Assembly: GCF_035046485.1 (NCBI RefSeq)
Contig: NC_085138.1
Location: forward strand, 64,038,580-64,102,579
Reading direction: 5' to 3'
Length of the DNA stretch: 64,000 nt
Source: Aedes albopictus
Taxonomy: Eukaryota; Arthropoda; Insecta; Diptera; Culicidae
The translations under genes and the position numbers were made by a program. The notes beneath the pieces are model-generated. The model made no database searches. It was not told the origin of the DNA and was given only the letters and a program-made list of their open reading frames with translations. Within the stretch, counting starts at the first letter, position 1. Every line of letters starts with the position of its first letter. This document shows positions 34,880-46,699 of the stretch, in pieces.

Positions 34880-35985
34880 AACGTTGCACTTAAGGTTTCC
34901 TGGGTAGACTACTCAAGGCCCCGTACTTCATTCAGTTCTTACTTCAGGTATCCTGGGAAGAGTACTTAAGGTTTTATGGGACGACCATTTCAGATTTCCT
35001 TGGAAGACCACTTCGGATTTATTAGGTAGACCACTTATGGCTTCGTGGCCAATTTAGGTTTTCTGTTAAGACCACTTCAGGCTTCGTGGGAAGACTACTT
35101 CAGGCATTCTGAAAAAAAAACACTACAGGCATCCTGGGATGGCCATGTCAAGGATTTCTGAAAGACCACTTCGGGCTTCCTGGAAAGACCAGTTCAGGCT
35201 CTTTGGGAACACCACTTCAGGCTTCTCGGGTGGGCTTCATGAGGACTTCGGGTCTCCTGGGAAGCCAATTAGGGCTTCCTATGAAAACTATTTCAGGTTT
35301 TCTAGGACTATTTCATGGTTTCTAGGACTACCATCCAAAGTAATATTTTGATGGCCAATTAGTCTTGCAGAGGTTTTCAGAACCATCATAAAACCAAATA
35401 CCTTTTATTTTGGTTTTATGGCGGTTCCAAGGACCTCTTCTAGTCTATTTGACTAAAAAATGTTACTGACATATGTCAGGCTTTCTTGAAGGACCACTTC
35501 AGGCTTTTTGGGATGACCATGTTAGGATTTCATGGAAGACCACTGCGGGCTTCCTGGGAGAATCACTTAAGGCTCAATGGGAAGATCACAACAGGACTCC
35601 AGGGAAGATCAATTAAGGCTTTCTATGCAGACCATTCCTTATTTCTAAAAGAAGGCCCATTTCCGGCATCCTGGAATCATCTCTTCATAATTCCTGAAAG
35701 AAACATTTCAGTCTTATAGGGAAGACGATTCCAGGCTTTTTGAGAAGATCACTTCTGCACTCCTGATAACACCTCTTAGGGATTTCTATGAAGATCACTT
35801 CTGCCACCTCAAGAAGACAATTTCGTGCTTCCTGGGGTGACCACTTCAGGGTTACTGGGGAAGACCTGGTTTCCCAGGAAGCTTAAAGTAGTCTATAGAT
35901 CAAAAATCCTTTAACTTTTGTAGACTACTTTAGGCTTCGTTGGAAAACCTATTTGAGATTCTTGGGAAGACTAGTTCTGGCTTTA
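34880..35985. repeat. Degenerate cttcaggcttcctgggaagacca array
   Basis: Imprecise repeats of about 30 bp (ggaagaccacttcaggcttc and variants), a second theme unlike the ggagttcc arrays. An imperfect hairpin is embedded at 35366-35438. No gene. Confidence 0.75.
35366..35438. repeat. Imperfect hairpin
   Basis: agaggttttcagaaccatca and the facing tggcggttccaaggacctct pair over about 30 bp, around ataaaaccaaa/ttggttttat and a short loop. It could be a very short MITE or a precursor-like hairpin; the sequence alone does not decide. Confidence 0.5.
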
Positions 35986-35987
35986 TA

Positions 35988-36210
35988 AAAAAAAAAGACG
36001 CGGACACCGTCTTCAGCCAGAGGCTGTACAGACTGAATGAAACTAAACACTAGACAAGGGACACACGGAGCATGCACCAGTGGATACGGAGAAGAAACTA
36101 TTCTCACGAAAAGTTTCATCGCCCGGAGCGGGAATCGAACCCTCACCCCGTAGCATGGTGCGATTAGAAGCTTGGTGACCTTAACCGCACGGCTACGAGG
36201 CTCCACACCC
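35988..36210 (-). mobile_element. tRNA-derived SINE, second family
   Basis: On the minus strand the B box GGTTCGATTCC is at 36131-36141 and the A-box-like GTAGCCGTGCGG at 36185-36196, in a tRNA-like head. A body of about 130 bp follows, ending in a T run after gtccgcgtc. It differs from Feilai in the body and may be Gecko-like, but I cannot confirm the family. No target duplication was found. Confidence 0.7.
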
Positions 36211-36424
36211 ACATGACCCACATATGACTTCAAACAATACTTTGGGCTTGCTAGGAAGACTAATTCAACATTGGACATATCACTTCATCCTTTCAGGGAC
36301 GAAAACTCCAGAGCTCCTGGGAAGACTACCTGGGCACCCCCCACAGTAAGCTGTCCCTTACCGCGTTAATGCAGGGCTCTGGCGTGGTGGACATTCTTTC
36401 CCGTGCTACTCGTGGGATTTAATC

Positions 36425-37958
36425 ATGAAGTCAAATAAAAATCAGAATCTAGGTGGAAATAGTGGTGGGATCAACCCCTTCGCAAGAAGCGGGTTGATGA
36501 GATCTCCGACAAGGAGAAGTGAGGAGATAGGCGCTGGGAGTTGCGTACGCAGCTCAAGCGTGGGTGCTCCAGTCCACTTCCCGGCAAGCCAGCCGGTGGA
36601 GGTTATGGACGGAGCGTGGTTATTGAGGGCCGTCAACCGAGGATCCAAAGGACGGTCCGCAATAGAGGTGGCTGAGCAGCAGCTTGGCAAAATCATCGAC
36701 TTTGCGACCACTAAGTCGAACATAAGCAAGGACCTGAAAACGGCCTTGCTTCGACTTAGGGCGTCGATCGACGATGCCAAGCAGGAGCACGCGGCACTCG
36801 CGTTGCTGACTGCTGCAGCAGCGGAGCCTGCAAATGAGAAAGTGCCGAAGTTTACCCAAACGGAGGCCTTCTCTTTCGCAGGAAGTCCGAATAAGGCGGA
36901 AGCGACTGCTCGCGACAAACGGGACAAGCAATCGCAGAAGCGGGCGAGGCAACCGTCAGGCGAGGAGCTGTCTGGCGGTGCCCGCAAGGCCAGGCGAATC
37001 ATTACCCCGAAAGTCGGTAATAATGCCGGAAGGTCGGACCCCAGCCAGGGTTCCCGGAAAGCTGGGAAGGGTGGGCCTGAAAAGGCTGGCCCGTCCCGGA
37101 ACGATGGGAACAAGGGGTTGCGACCGCTAGTGGGCCCTCAATCCAAGGGGAGGACCCCCTTGGACGAAGGTAGAGCGGAAGAGGAAGAAGAAGGCGAATC
37201 CGCAGGTAGTAGCGCAGGACGCCAAGCCAAGGCGTAGGAGGGCAGGTGCCAAGCGCGAGAAAGGCGACGCTATCGTCATCAAGACGGAACAGTCCAAGTA
37301 CTCGGACGTCTTGAAGATGATGCGAAGCGACGCCAAGCTTGAGGGTCTTGGAGCCGACGTACGCAGTATTAGACGTACTCGTACGGGCGAGATGATCCTG
37401 GAGCTGAAGCGCCAGAAGGAGCACAAGGGCGCCGCCTATAAGAGGCTGGCAGAAGAGGTCCTTGGTGAGGGTGTGCAGGTGAGGGCTCTGACACATGAGG
37501 CGACTCTGAAGGTCAAGGACATCGATGAGATCACCGAAGTGGAAGAGCTCGTCACGGCACTGCGGCAACAGTGCGATGTGCAGGTGGCCGCCGCAGCCGT
37601 TAAGCTACGGAAAGGGTCAGCAGGGACACAGATAGCTTTGGTTCAGCTACCTGTGGCGGACGTCAAAAAGTCCGTTAAAGTAGGGAGCATAAAGGTGGGT
37701 TGGTGTGTATGTCACCTGACATTCCACGAGCCACCAGAGGTTTGGTTCAGGTGTCTGGAACCAGGACACAAGTCGTGGGACTGCAAAGGCCCCGACAGGC
37801 GCAAACTGTGCAGGCGATGCGGCGCTGAAGGTCATGAGGCCCATAGCTGCACGAGTCCGCCCATCTGCATGATCTGTACCGGGAAATCCTCGAACAACAG
37901 ACATCCGATGGGTGGTCCAAGGTGCCCGGCCTTCAAGAAAGCCGCAGTGAACAACTAA
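36425..37958 (+). pseudogene. R1-clade ORF1 (Gag-like RNA-binding protein), one frameshift
   Basis: ORF1 proteins coat the LINE RNA. The first frame (36425-37237) starts at an ATG after gggatttaatc and runs through a low-complexity basic region rich in K, R, G and S. The true frame changes around 37140-37160, where a one-base change in a C/G-rich run sends the first frame to a stop at 37237. The second frame continues the basic region and a helical domain, then carries three zinc knuckles: CLEPGHKSWDC, CRRCGAEGHEAHSC and CMIC...RHP...RC. It stops at 37956-37958. Two overlapping frames with one sequence theme show that this was a single protein of roughly 510 residues. Confidence 0.85.
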
Positions 37959-40945
37959 TCACAGTGCAGGTAACGCAGCTGAACCTGAACCACTGTGATG
38001 CGGCTCAGCAACTGCTTTGTCAGGCAGTTTCTGAGTGGAAGACGGATATCGCCATCATGTCGGACCCATACCGAGTACCCGCCGGCAACGGCAATTGGGT
38101 CGCGGATGGGACCAGAAAAATGGCGGCGATATGGACGACGGGTAAATACCCCGTTCAGGAGTTGGTGTCTACTACCTATGAGGGCTTCGTGGTCGCCAAA
38201 GTAAACGGGGTCTTCTTCTGTAGCTGTTATGCGCCTCCGCGGTGGCCGATCGAGCAATTCACGCAAATGCTGGACCGCTTAACGACCGTGCTAACAGGGC
38301 GAAGGCCGGTGGTAATAGCGGGCGACTTTAATGCCTGGGCCGTGGAATGGGGAAGCCGTTTCACGAACCAGCGGGGTCAGATCCTGCTAGAAACACTGGC
38401 CATCTTAGATGTCGACTTGGCTAATGTCGGTACCAAGAGTACCTTTAGTCGAAACGGAGCGGAGTCAATTATTGACGTGACCTTTTGTAGTCCTGGCCTA
38501 ACAAGTAGTTCGAACTGGAGAGTAGATGATGGCTACACTCACAGTGACCACCTGGCGGTTCGCTACAGTATCGACTACAATAACAGCAGACAGCGGATAG
38601 AAGAAGAGGCGGCTAGGCCAAGGCCAAGCCCTCGTAGGTGGAAGACATCATACTTCGACGAAGAGGTATTTAGGGAAGCGCTCCGCCGTGAGCGAAACTT
38701 AATCGGTTTAGACGGCGACGAGCTGGTAGCGGTGCTCTCACGTGCGTGTGATGCGACCATGCCTAGGCGAGTCCACCCTAGAAATGGGAGGCCACCGGCT
38801 TACTGGTGGACCGACGCGATTGCGGACCTGCGCCGCGCCTGCCTACGGGCTAGGCGGCGGATGCAGCGAGCACGATCAGAGGAAGAGCGAAACGAACGGC
38901 GGGTGGTGTTCGCCGCTGCAAAAGCCGCGCTCAAGACCGAGATAAGAGCAAGCAAAAAGGCCTGCTTTGAGGGTCTCTGTCAGAGTGCCAATACGAACCC
39001 GTGGGGTGACGCCTACAGGATCGTTATGGCCAAGACGAGAGGTGTGATGGCTCCTACAGAGCAATCTCCAGAGATGTTGGAGGGGATCATTGGAGGACTT
39101 TTTCCGCGTCATGATCCTAGTCCTTGGCCTCCTTTCGTAGGACAGCCGGGGACTGGGGCTGGCGATGAGGAGAGGGTCACCGATGTGGAACTTGCGGGGA
39201 TAGCTAAGTCCCTTAGCGTAGGTAAGGCCCCAGGTCCGGACGGAGTTCCGAACCTGGCCTTAAAAGTAGCTATTGCAGAGGCTCCCGAGATGTTCAGGTC
39301 TGCTATGCAGAAATGCCTGGACGAGGGAGTTTTCCCAGAAGCTTGGAAGAGGCAGAGCCTGGTACTATTGCCAAAGGCGGGGAAACCACCCGGAGACCCG
39401 TCGGCATATAGACCAATATGCTTGATTGACACGGCGGGGAAGGTGCTCGAAAAGATCATCCTCAATAGAATGTTGCGGTTCACCGAGGGCGAAAATGGTC
39501 TTTCGAGTAACCAGTACGGCTTCCGGAAGGGGAGGTCCACCGTAGACGCTATCTTGTCGGTTACATAAACCGCCGAGAAAGCACTCGAGCCTAAGAGGAG
39601 GGGAATTCGCTTTTGCGCGGTAGTGACTCTGGATGTAAGGAATGCGTTTAATAGCGCCAGCTGGTCTGCTATTGCCGATGCGCTCTTGCGTCTGGGGATA
39701 CCGGAGTACCTGTACAAGATTCTCGGAAGTTACTTTCAGAATCGTGTACTAGTCTACGACACGGAGGTGGGTCGGAAGTGCTTTCACATAACCTCAGGAG
39801 TCCCGCAAGGTTCCATCCTGGGTCCGGTGTTATGGAATGTCATGTACGACGAGGTGTTGAGGTTAGAGTATCCAGTGGGAGTTGTGATTGTCGGATTTGC
39901 CGACGACATTACGCTCGAAGTCTACGGTGAAACGATCGAGGAGGTAAAGTTGACTACCAACCACTCGATCAAGGTTGTGGATGCGTGGATGCGGTCCAGG
40001 AAACTGGAGCTGGCTCACCACAAGACAGAGGTGACGGTTGTTAACAACCTGAAGTCGGAGCAGCAGACGGAGATCAGTGTAGGAGACTGTACTATCCTGT
40101 CAAAGCGCTCCGTCAAACACTTGGGCGTGATGATCGACGATAAGCTTACCTTCGGTAGCCACGTCGATTATGCCTGTAAAAGAGCCTCCACAGCTATTGC
40201 GGCACTGTCCCGGATGATGTCCAATAGCTCTGCGGTGTACGCCAGTAAGCGCAAGCTTCTGGCTAGTGTTGCTACATCCATACTTAGGTATGGCGGCCCG
40301 GTGTGGGGCACCGCGCTAAGTACTAAATGCTACCGACGGAAGCTGGAAAGTACTTACAGGCTTATGTGCCTGAGGGTTGCGAGCGCGTACCGTACCGTGT
40401 CACACGACGCTCTCTGCGTCATTACTGGTATGGTGCCTATCAGCATTCTTATCAGTGAGGACATGGAGTGCTTCGAAATGCGCGGCACAAGAGGCATACG
40501 CAGGACTGTCAGGATGGCCTCTATGGTCAAATGGCAGCGCGCGTGGGACAGTTCCACCAAAGGAAGGTGGACCTATAGGTTGATACCGAGGGTAGATAGT
40601 TGGATTAATAGGCGCCATGGGGAAGTCACATTCCACCTGACACAGGTCCTTACAGGTCATGGTTGCTTCCGACAGTATCTACACCGTTTCGGGCATGCGG
40701 ATTCTCCCGAATGCCCAGTGTGCAATGGTTTAGAGGAAACGGCGGAACACGTTTTGTTCGTGTGCCCGCGTTTTCGCACAATGCGTGACCGCATGCTTGC
40801 CACGTGCGGGGAGGACACAACTCCGGACAACTTGGTCCAGAGGATGTGTAGGGATGAGTTTGGCTGGAACGCCGTTTCAACGGCTATTACCCACATCGTC
40901 TGGGAGCTACAGAGGAGGTGGCGCGTGGACTCGGAGAATGGCTAG
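37922..40945 (+). pseudogene. R1-clade ORF2 (endonuclease-reverse transcriptase), one in-frame stop
   Basis: ORF2 nicks DNA and copies the LINE RNA at the nick. From the N-terminus: APE endonuclease (about residues 15-215, with LNLNHCDAAQ, AGDFNAWAVEWGS, SIIDVTF and YTHSDHLAV), a linker, then RT. RT motifs are KAPGPDGVPNLALK, YRPICLIDTAGK, NQYGFRKGRST, LDVRNAFNSA (motif A), GVPQGSILGP (B), GFADDITL (C) and KHLGVMIDD. The end has the zinc knuckle CPVCNGLEETAEHVLFVC. The frame is continuous except for a single TAA at 39566-39568 inside RT, between the GFRKGRST motif and motif A. It overlaps the end of ORF1 and has no ATG until about 38057, so translation may depend on reinitiation or the start codon was lost. 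Confidence 0.9.
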
Positions 40946-41657
40946 TCCAGATGCAGTACAAGAGGTGGTCCAGGGGTTCGGAGTCGGCTTCGTAGGTCAT
41001 ACCGGTGCCCTACGGTCGAGATCGACCCTTACAACGATTAAGTGGCCGCGGAGAGGAAGTCCCGGTAGCGGTGCTGTCGTGGCGTCGGTCTACTGGGTTG
41101 GATCCGAGCCCGCGGTTGGAAAGGAGTCCCCGGCAAGGGTCGGGGTAGGTGAGATCCTGCTGTCTGCAACCTACGGGTGCATCTGATAGGGCCTGAAGGG
41201 TAGTGATACCCTTCCTTACGGGCAGGTCAGATCGGGTTGCACGTGGGCATCAGTTCTTGATGTCCGCTCAGCAGTAGGGTGCGGGCGGGGTTGACCCTGC
41301 CCGCCTTCCGAGGACAAAGGGAGTGGCGAGGACCACTCGGGAAACTGGCTAAGCGCCAGCATGCTACCGTGATGGACTCTCCAAAGCGAGTCATCGATGT
41401 TCGTTGCTGCAGGCTACGCAGCTAACCTTGTGGGTGCGATGTGCACTAGCCCCTCTCTGAAGCAATACCTTCTTGGTGGTTCCGGAGAGACGTAGGGTTT
41501 GGCGACCATAGGAATGGTTTAGTGGGTACGAGGAGAGAGTAGTCCTGGATTTTACTTTTGTTGTAGAAGACGGCCTGTCAGACCTACACTACCCTAACCT
41601 TCTGTTAGGGTGTCTGTTGAGCAGATTATCCCCCTATGGTTTAGAAGGAAAAAAAAA
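40946..41657 (+). other. 3' UTR of the R1-clade LINE
   Basis: About 700 bp of GC-rich non-coding sequence after the ORF2 stop, ending ccccctatggtttagaagg plus an A run. The segment from 41454 on matches 58809-59018. Confidence 0.85.
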
Positions 41658-41786
41658 CACGATATACACATGCAAAATGGTCATTGGCAGAGGAAGCTCT
41701 CAGTTAATAACTGTGGAAGTGCTCATAGAACACTAAGCTGAGAAGCAGGCTTTGTCCCAGTGAGGACGTTACGCCAAGAAGAAGAG
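41658..41786 (+). mobile_element. 5'-truncated Feilai-like SINE
   Basis: Shares the Feilai body from cgatatacacatgcaa onward, including taataactgtggaagtgctc and tgtcccagtgaggacgt, and ends in aagaagaag. The tRNA-like head is missing. It abuts the A tail of the R1 LINE directly, as if it had inserted at the tail. Confidence 0.8.
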
Positions 41787-41789
41787 AGG

Positions 41790-43135
41790 AGGAGCCAGAA
41801 AGATTCCTGATAGAAATCACTCATGGAAATAGAAATCTGTGAAGGAATCCATGAAAGAATCCAGAAGACATCCCCGAAGGATTTCCCAAATAAATCCCGA
41901 GAGGAATACCTGAAAGGATGCTGGAAGGAAACCCGGGGAAACCAATACGGAAATCAATCAAGAATTTCCGGGAGAAATCCCCAAACGAAACCCGGGGAGG
42001 GGGGTAATTCTTCATAGAATTTCCGAAATATTCTAGGTAGGAATCCTTAAAAAAAAACAAGGAGAATCAATGTAACAATCCCGAGAGGACTCAATAGAAG
42101 AATCATGGGAAACTCATAAGTAATCTTGTAGTAATCCCTAAGAGAATCTCAAATTATCCCATCCTATTAAAAGTTTCTGGAGGAATCCCGAGAGAAATTC
42201 GTGAAGGAATCCCTGAAGATATATCGGGGAGAACCCTGAAAGACTCCCAGTAGAAATCCCTGAACATAATCCACAAATGCATTTCAGACCAGTAAAAATG
42301 TCTAAATTAGTCCTGAGAGAAATCGTTCCAGGACCACCGGGAGAAATGTCACAAGGAATGCTTGAAATAATGTTTAATCCCGGAATGAATAATATGAGGA
42401 ATCCCTAAAGGGGACTCGGGAATAACCAATAAAGAAATCTCCTGAAAAGATTTCCTAAAGGAATCCTGGAAAGAAACCCAGAGGAAATTCCTGAGGGAAT
42501 ACCAGGGAAACCCCAGTGAGAATACTGGTGAGAACACTTAGGGAATTTCTAGATTATTTCAATAATGAACCCGAAAGGAATTCCAGCAAAAAATCCCGAA
42601 ATAAATCGGTGATGGAATGCCTCAAAATATACTTGAATAAATCCCGGGAGGCATCCCTAAAGGAACCACGGGAAGTATCAATGGAGCTATGCCGGAAATA
42701 ATCCTGGTGGAAATCGTAAAAGTAATTCTGGGAAAAATGCCGGAAGAAATCGCAGAAAGAATCCTGAGAAAGAACTCCTAAGTAGAATCTCTGAAGGTAT
42801 CCCGCGTAGAATTAATGACAGAATCTCTCGAAGATTCCTTGACGGAAACCAAGGAAATGTTTATAAATAAATTCCGTTAGAAATCAATCAAACAATCCCC
42901 GATAGAATCCCTAGAAGAATTTCTGAAAGAGTCCTGGGAAGAGTTCATGAAAGAATTCTTAATCCCTGAAAGAATCTCGAAGAGAATTTCTGGAGAAATT
43001 CTTTGAAGAATACTTGAACCATTTCCAGGAAGAATCCTAAGTGTAATACCGAAATGAATAACAGGTCCTCTACGCCCAAGGAAGTCAAGGAAATTTCCTT
43101 AACACAAAGTTCCTGAACCGTTCTGGAATCGAACA
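41790..43135. repeat. Degenerate gaaggaatcccgagagaaatt array
   Basis: 1.3 kb of imprecise repeats of about 30 bp, the reverse theme of the ggagttcc arrays. Open frames on both strands are by-products. Confidence 0.75.
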
Positions 43136-45369
43136 TGTCCCAATAAGCATGGTCATGCTAGATATTCACGCCCTTCTGTGGCTGTATGGACCCTATCAGT
43201 ATTTCGTATCGTAATATGGTTGATAAATTTCTGCGACAACCACCAAACTTTAGTATTTGCTTCATCGTGAAGAAACATCCACTTTAATTATATTTTAACA
43301 ACCCATTTGAATTAATTGCTACTGGACTCTCCCCTAAACAGATCACGAAGGATCATCGATCGTACCTTGAACCCAACCCAGCATGTTCAGTCTTTCGTTA
43401 AGTTGATTATGATTTGCTCTATTACATCCTAGTGCCTTTAGCCGGGAACGACGCGACGTCCGATCAACATTACCGCAGCTGCACCAAACCATTTATCATA
43501 TGCAAACTCGCATTCGATTTACGGCGCAACAACATGACAGGATTTCAAACCTACCCGCCCTCCCATCCAGTGTGGTGTAATCTGATATGTGTGAAGATAA
43601 ATTTAACTAGTCGCACATTTGCAGCACCCTTTGCGCTGCCACCACCGCCGCTTCTTCTAGCTAGGACCTCAAGTGGAAGCAGGAAAAACGAGTTCCCTCC
43701 CGCGTGTATGCGATAATGATTATAATAACTATGATGATGATTATGTTACACTGGAGGTGACAACGTGGTCAGCAGCGTTATTGCGACATGGCACGGAAAG
43801 TTCACCACGGCAAGCAAGGCAGGCGACCCGCGGCGGTCGTTTGAGAATTATTTATGCTTCAGGTTGCCCGAATGCCCGTCAATGTAATGGCCCCGAGCAT
43901 AGTTATACCCAGCAATCTCTACGCAGCAGCAATGGACGTTCACACCTCAGTATTTACGTTTCTACCATCATCGCTTCGCATCGTGGGGAGTAATAGGCAA
44001 ATTGGAAAAGTGGACATAAAACACCGGCGTCGAACTTGCAGCTCGTTAATAAAACTGCCATGCTGCTCCATGTTAATATGTTTGCACTATAAACAACAAC
44101 AAGAGTGATGCTCTATACAGCAACGTATGGTTTGTTCAAGTACTTCGGGCTCACTCAGGAAGGTGCTCATTATGTACATGTAGGTACGACATCAGGGATC
44201 CACTTTGGATGGGTTGTTATAGAGCAGGGGTTGGCAACCCAGAGTACATACTTCTTCAAGGAGGATTTTTGTTGTTCTTCAGGGATGAATCCACTGTGCT
44301 TCCTTTATGTGGGAAACTTTCTTTCATACTTTGAGGATTTATGATCCGACTCATCATTTACCAAGTATGCACCTGACGACAAACGGTTGAGAACCCCTGT
44401 TCAAGACGATGCTAACTATAGAGAAACAACATCAGCGGCGCACAGTTTACCCTAGAACCAATGAACCTTGAGGTGGATTGTTTTCATGTCAACCAACAGC
44501 CAAGTGCTCCGCGAAGAACTACATGGTACTTGGCAAATACTACGGACGGACGAACGACGGCACGACTAGACTAGGCGCAGTAGGAGGAAGCGGATAATTA
44601 AGATGCAGTACAAAACTAATGTGTCTCTTTGGTACAGTCCATTAGACGCGAAGTTCTTGGCAAATAGGTACGCCGTTGGAGAACGGAGGAAGGGCAGCAG
44701 CGAGGTGACGATGACAACATGACACGCCAAGCATGAGGTTTTCTGCCGTCTGGGCGTTTATCTTAACAAATCGATCTGTCGTGCCGCATTGCAGATTGCG
44801 CTTTAGGTACCCACTCCCACTTGCTGCAGTCAGTCAGCCAGTGCGCGGGTTAAATTGTTGGTTGGTTGGCAGGTAGGCCTACCAACAGGTGCCGATGACA
44901 TCTAATGGGGTGTGTAAATAAAAAAAAAAACACCCGAGTCGGCACGCTTTTGTTGGCCGGTACCTTTAGGTTGAGCACGCGCAGGTGATAGCCGAAACTG
45001 ATCAGAACCGTACGATGCGAAGGTCCTGGGAAGGGTTGCATCACAACGCTAATCGCTGCGGTTCGTGTATGTAGCGACTAGTGAGTATTTTCAGTTGTTT
45101 ACACTGGTCTTTAACGATGATTAGAAGGAAGTTTCTAGTCTTGCCTAGTTTAGTCAAGTCTAGTGTAGTATTTACATGCAGAGCCATTACTTGAAAAAAA
45201 AAAAAATGATACAAACGACTACTTCAATATTTTTTCTTGTCATTATTAATGCTTTCAGCACATCGGAGATACATTGTAATGCATCCTAAAAGGCGTTCCT
45301 TTTAGGAATTTCCCCGGTATTCTAATCATAAAGAATATATATAGAATTAAAAACAAACCAGCATTTTTC
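43136..45369. other. Unique-looking DNA without a recognised gene
   Basis: Mixed composition with short open frames that show no domain. Contains a small MITE at 44225-44399. Confidence 0.45.
44225..44399. mobile_element. Small hAT-like MITE (tentative)
   Basis: Starts CAGGGGTTGGCAACC and ends GGTTGAGAACCCCTG, an inverted pair with the CAGGGGTT start common in hAT elements. The 8 bases outside the two ends match poorly, so a target duplication is not shown. Confidence 0.55.
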
Positions 45370-46012
45370 CTGGGATAGCTTCAAATAGGTATTCTTCAAA
45401 GGATTTCTCCAATAACTCATTCCGAGATTCTTTCAGAGATTCCTCCAGAATTCTTTCCAGGATTCCTTTAGAGGTTTCCGTTATTTATTCCGTGATTCTC
45501 CGAGGGGTTCTATCTGAGATTCCTTAATTGATTTCTAAAGGTATTCCTTTATAACTTCCCATGGGTTTCCGTCAAGTATTCTTCAAGAGATTCTATCATA
45601 AATTCCTGACAGGATTCGTTTAGAGATTCTTTCTGCGATTTCTTCTGGCATTTTTCTGGATCTATTTTAATGTTTTTTACCGGTTCCGGCATATTATTTA
45701 TACTTCCAGTGGTGGTTCCTTTAGGGATGCCTCCCGGGATTTATTCAAGGATATTTTACGGTATTCCAACAAAGATGTCTTTATCGATTCCCGGGATTTT
45801 CACCGGAATTCCATTCGGGTTCAATCTTATATTATTCCAGAAATTCCATAAGTGTGTCCACTTATGATTCTTTCTGGATTCTTCCCGGTATTCCCTCAGG
45901 GATTTCTTTTGTGTTTTCTTCCAAGATTCCTTCAGGAATTCCCTTAAGAATTCCTTTATTAATTATTTCAAGCATTCCTTGGGACATTCCTCCCGCCTTG
46001 AAGAATTTCTTG
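45370..46012. repeat. Degenerate attccttcagggattc array
   Basis: Imprecise repeats with the same theme and orientation as 11461-11940. No gene. Confidence 0.72.
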
Positions 46013-46068
46013 AGTTTTGAGTAATCGGGTTACGTTGTGTACCAACACACACGGTTTACTGTACTTTT

Positions 46069-46520
46069 GTTTTTCTTTTTCACCCCGAGAAACATCTTAT
46101 AAACGTCGCGATCGGTTATCAATTGATCGTTCTCGTAGAGGTGTTGGTTATCAAAGCGAAGTTTTCGCGGAATTTTCCTCGTATACGTCGCAAAAAAATG
46201 AAAATATTATTTCATTATTTTGCAACGTATACGCAGGCCCGGATTAAGGATTAAGGAAATTGTTTTTCCTTATTATCAGTACAGTACTTGAGTAATATGA
46301 AAAATATAGCTAATGTTAGCAAACAAAAAAGGTTTTTGTGGGGCCCTAAAATGTGGGGGTCCGGGGCTCGGCCCCCCGGCCCCCCCTTAGATCCGGCCCT
46401 GCGTATACGAGGGAAATTCCGCGAAAACTTCACTTTGAGACCCAACACCTCTACGAGAACGATCAATTGATAACCGATCGCGACGTTTATAAGATGTTTC
46501 TCGGGGTGAAAAAGAAAAAC
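46069..46520. mobile_element. Fold-back element with arms of about 118 bp
   Basis: The left arm starts gtttttctttttcacccc at 46069 and the right arm is its complement, ending at 46520. The arms pair through gataaccgatcgcgacg words up to ctcgtatacg. A hAT-like MITE (46234-46401) sits at the inner edge of the right arm. No clear target duplication was seen for the outer element. Confidence 0.8.
46234..46401. mobile_element. 168-bp hAT-like MITE nested in the fold-back
   Basis: Ends CAGGCCCGGATTAAGG and CCTTAGATCCGGCCCTG (inverted), flanked by the 8-bp duplication CGTATACG at 46226-46233 and 46402-46409. It contains a ccccccggcccccc-like GC patch near 46370-46385. Confidence 0.9.
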
Positions 46521-46699
46521 TAATGTGCTTCAGAACGCGGTGCTGCGGCAGCCGCCAATACACACGCTGTGTTGATAGTGTGAATAGGCAAGACTATCTC
46601 GAGGTGCCTAGGATAACAGTGAACGAACATTATCGGTGAAGTGAAGTGAGAAACGGACAGTAAAGTGAATCCGAAATAATTCGAATGTGACCCGGTCAA

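Larger units (their letters stand above)
36335..41657 (+). mobile_element. R1-clade LINE, near full length
   Basis: A 5.3-kb non-LTR retrotransposon with a short 5' UTR, ORF1, overlapping ORF2, a 3' UTR of about 700 bp and an A-rich tail after ggtttagaagg. The last ~200 bp are repeated as a 5'-truncated copy at 58809-59018, which independently marks the 3' end. R1 clade is inferred from the ORF1 with three zinc knuckles, the APE-type endonuclease, the RT motifs and the C-terminal CCHC, with no RNase H. ORF1 has one frameshift and ORF2 one in-frame stop, so the copy is dead but young. The 5' border is approximate. Confidence 0.88.

Noticed and set aside
36442..37113. 223-residue minus-strand frame opposite the R1 ORF1
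   Set aside because: It is a shadow of the GC-rich ORF1 coding strand.
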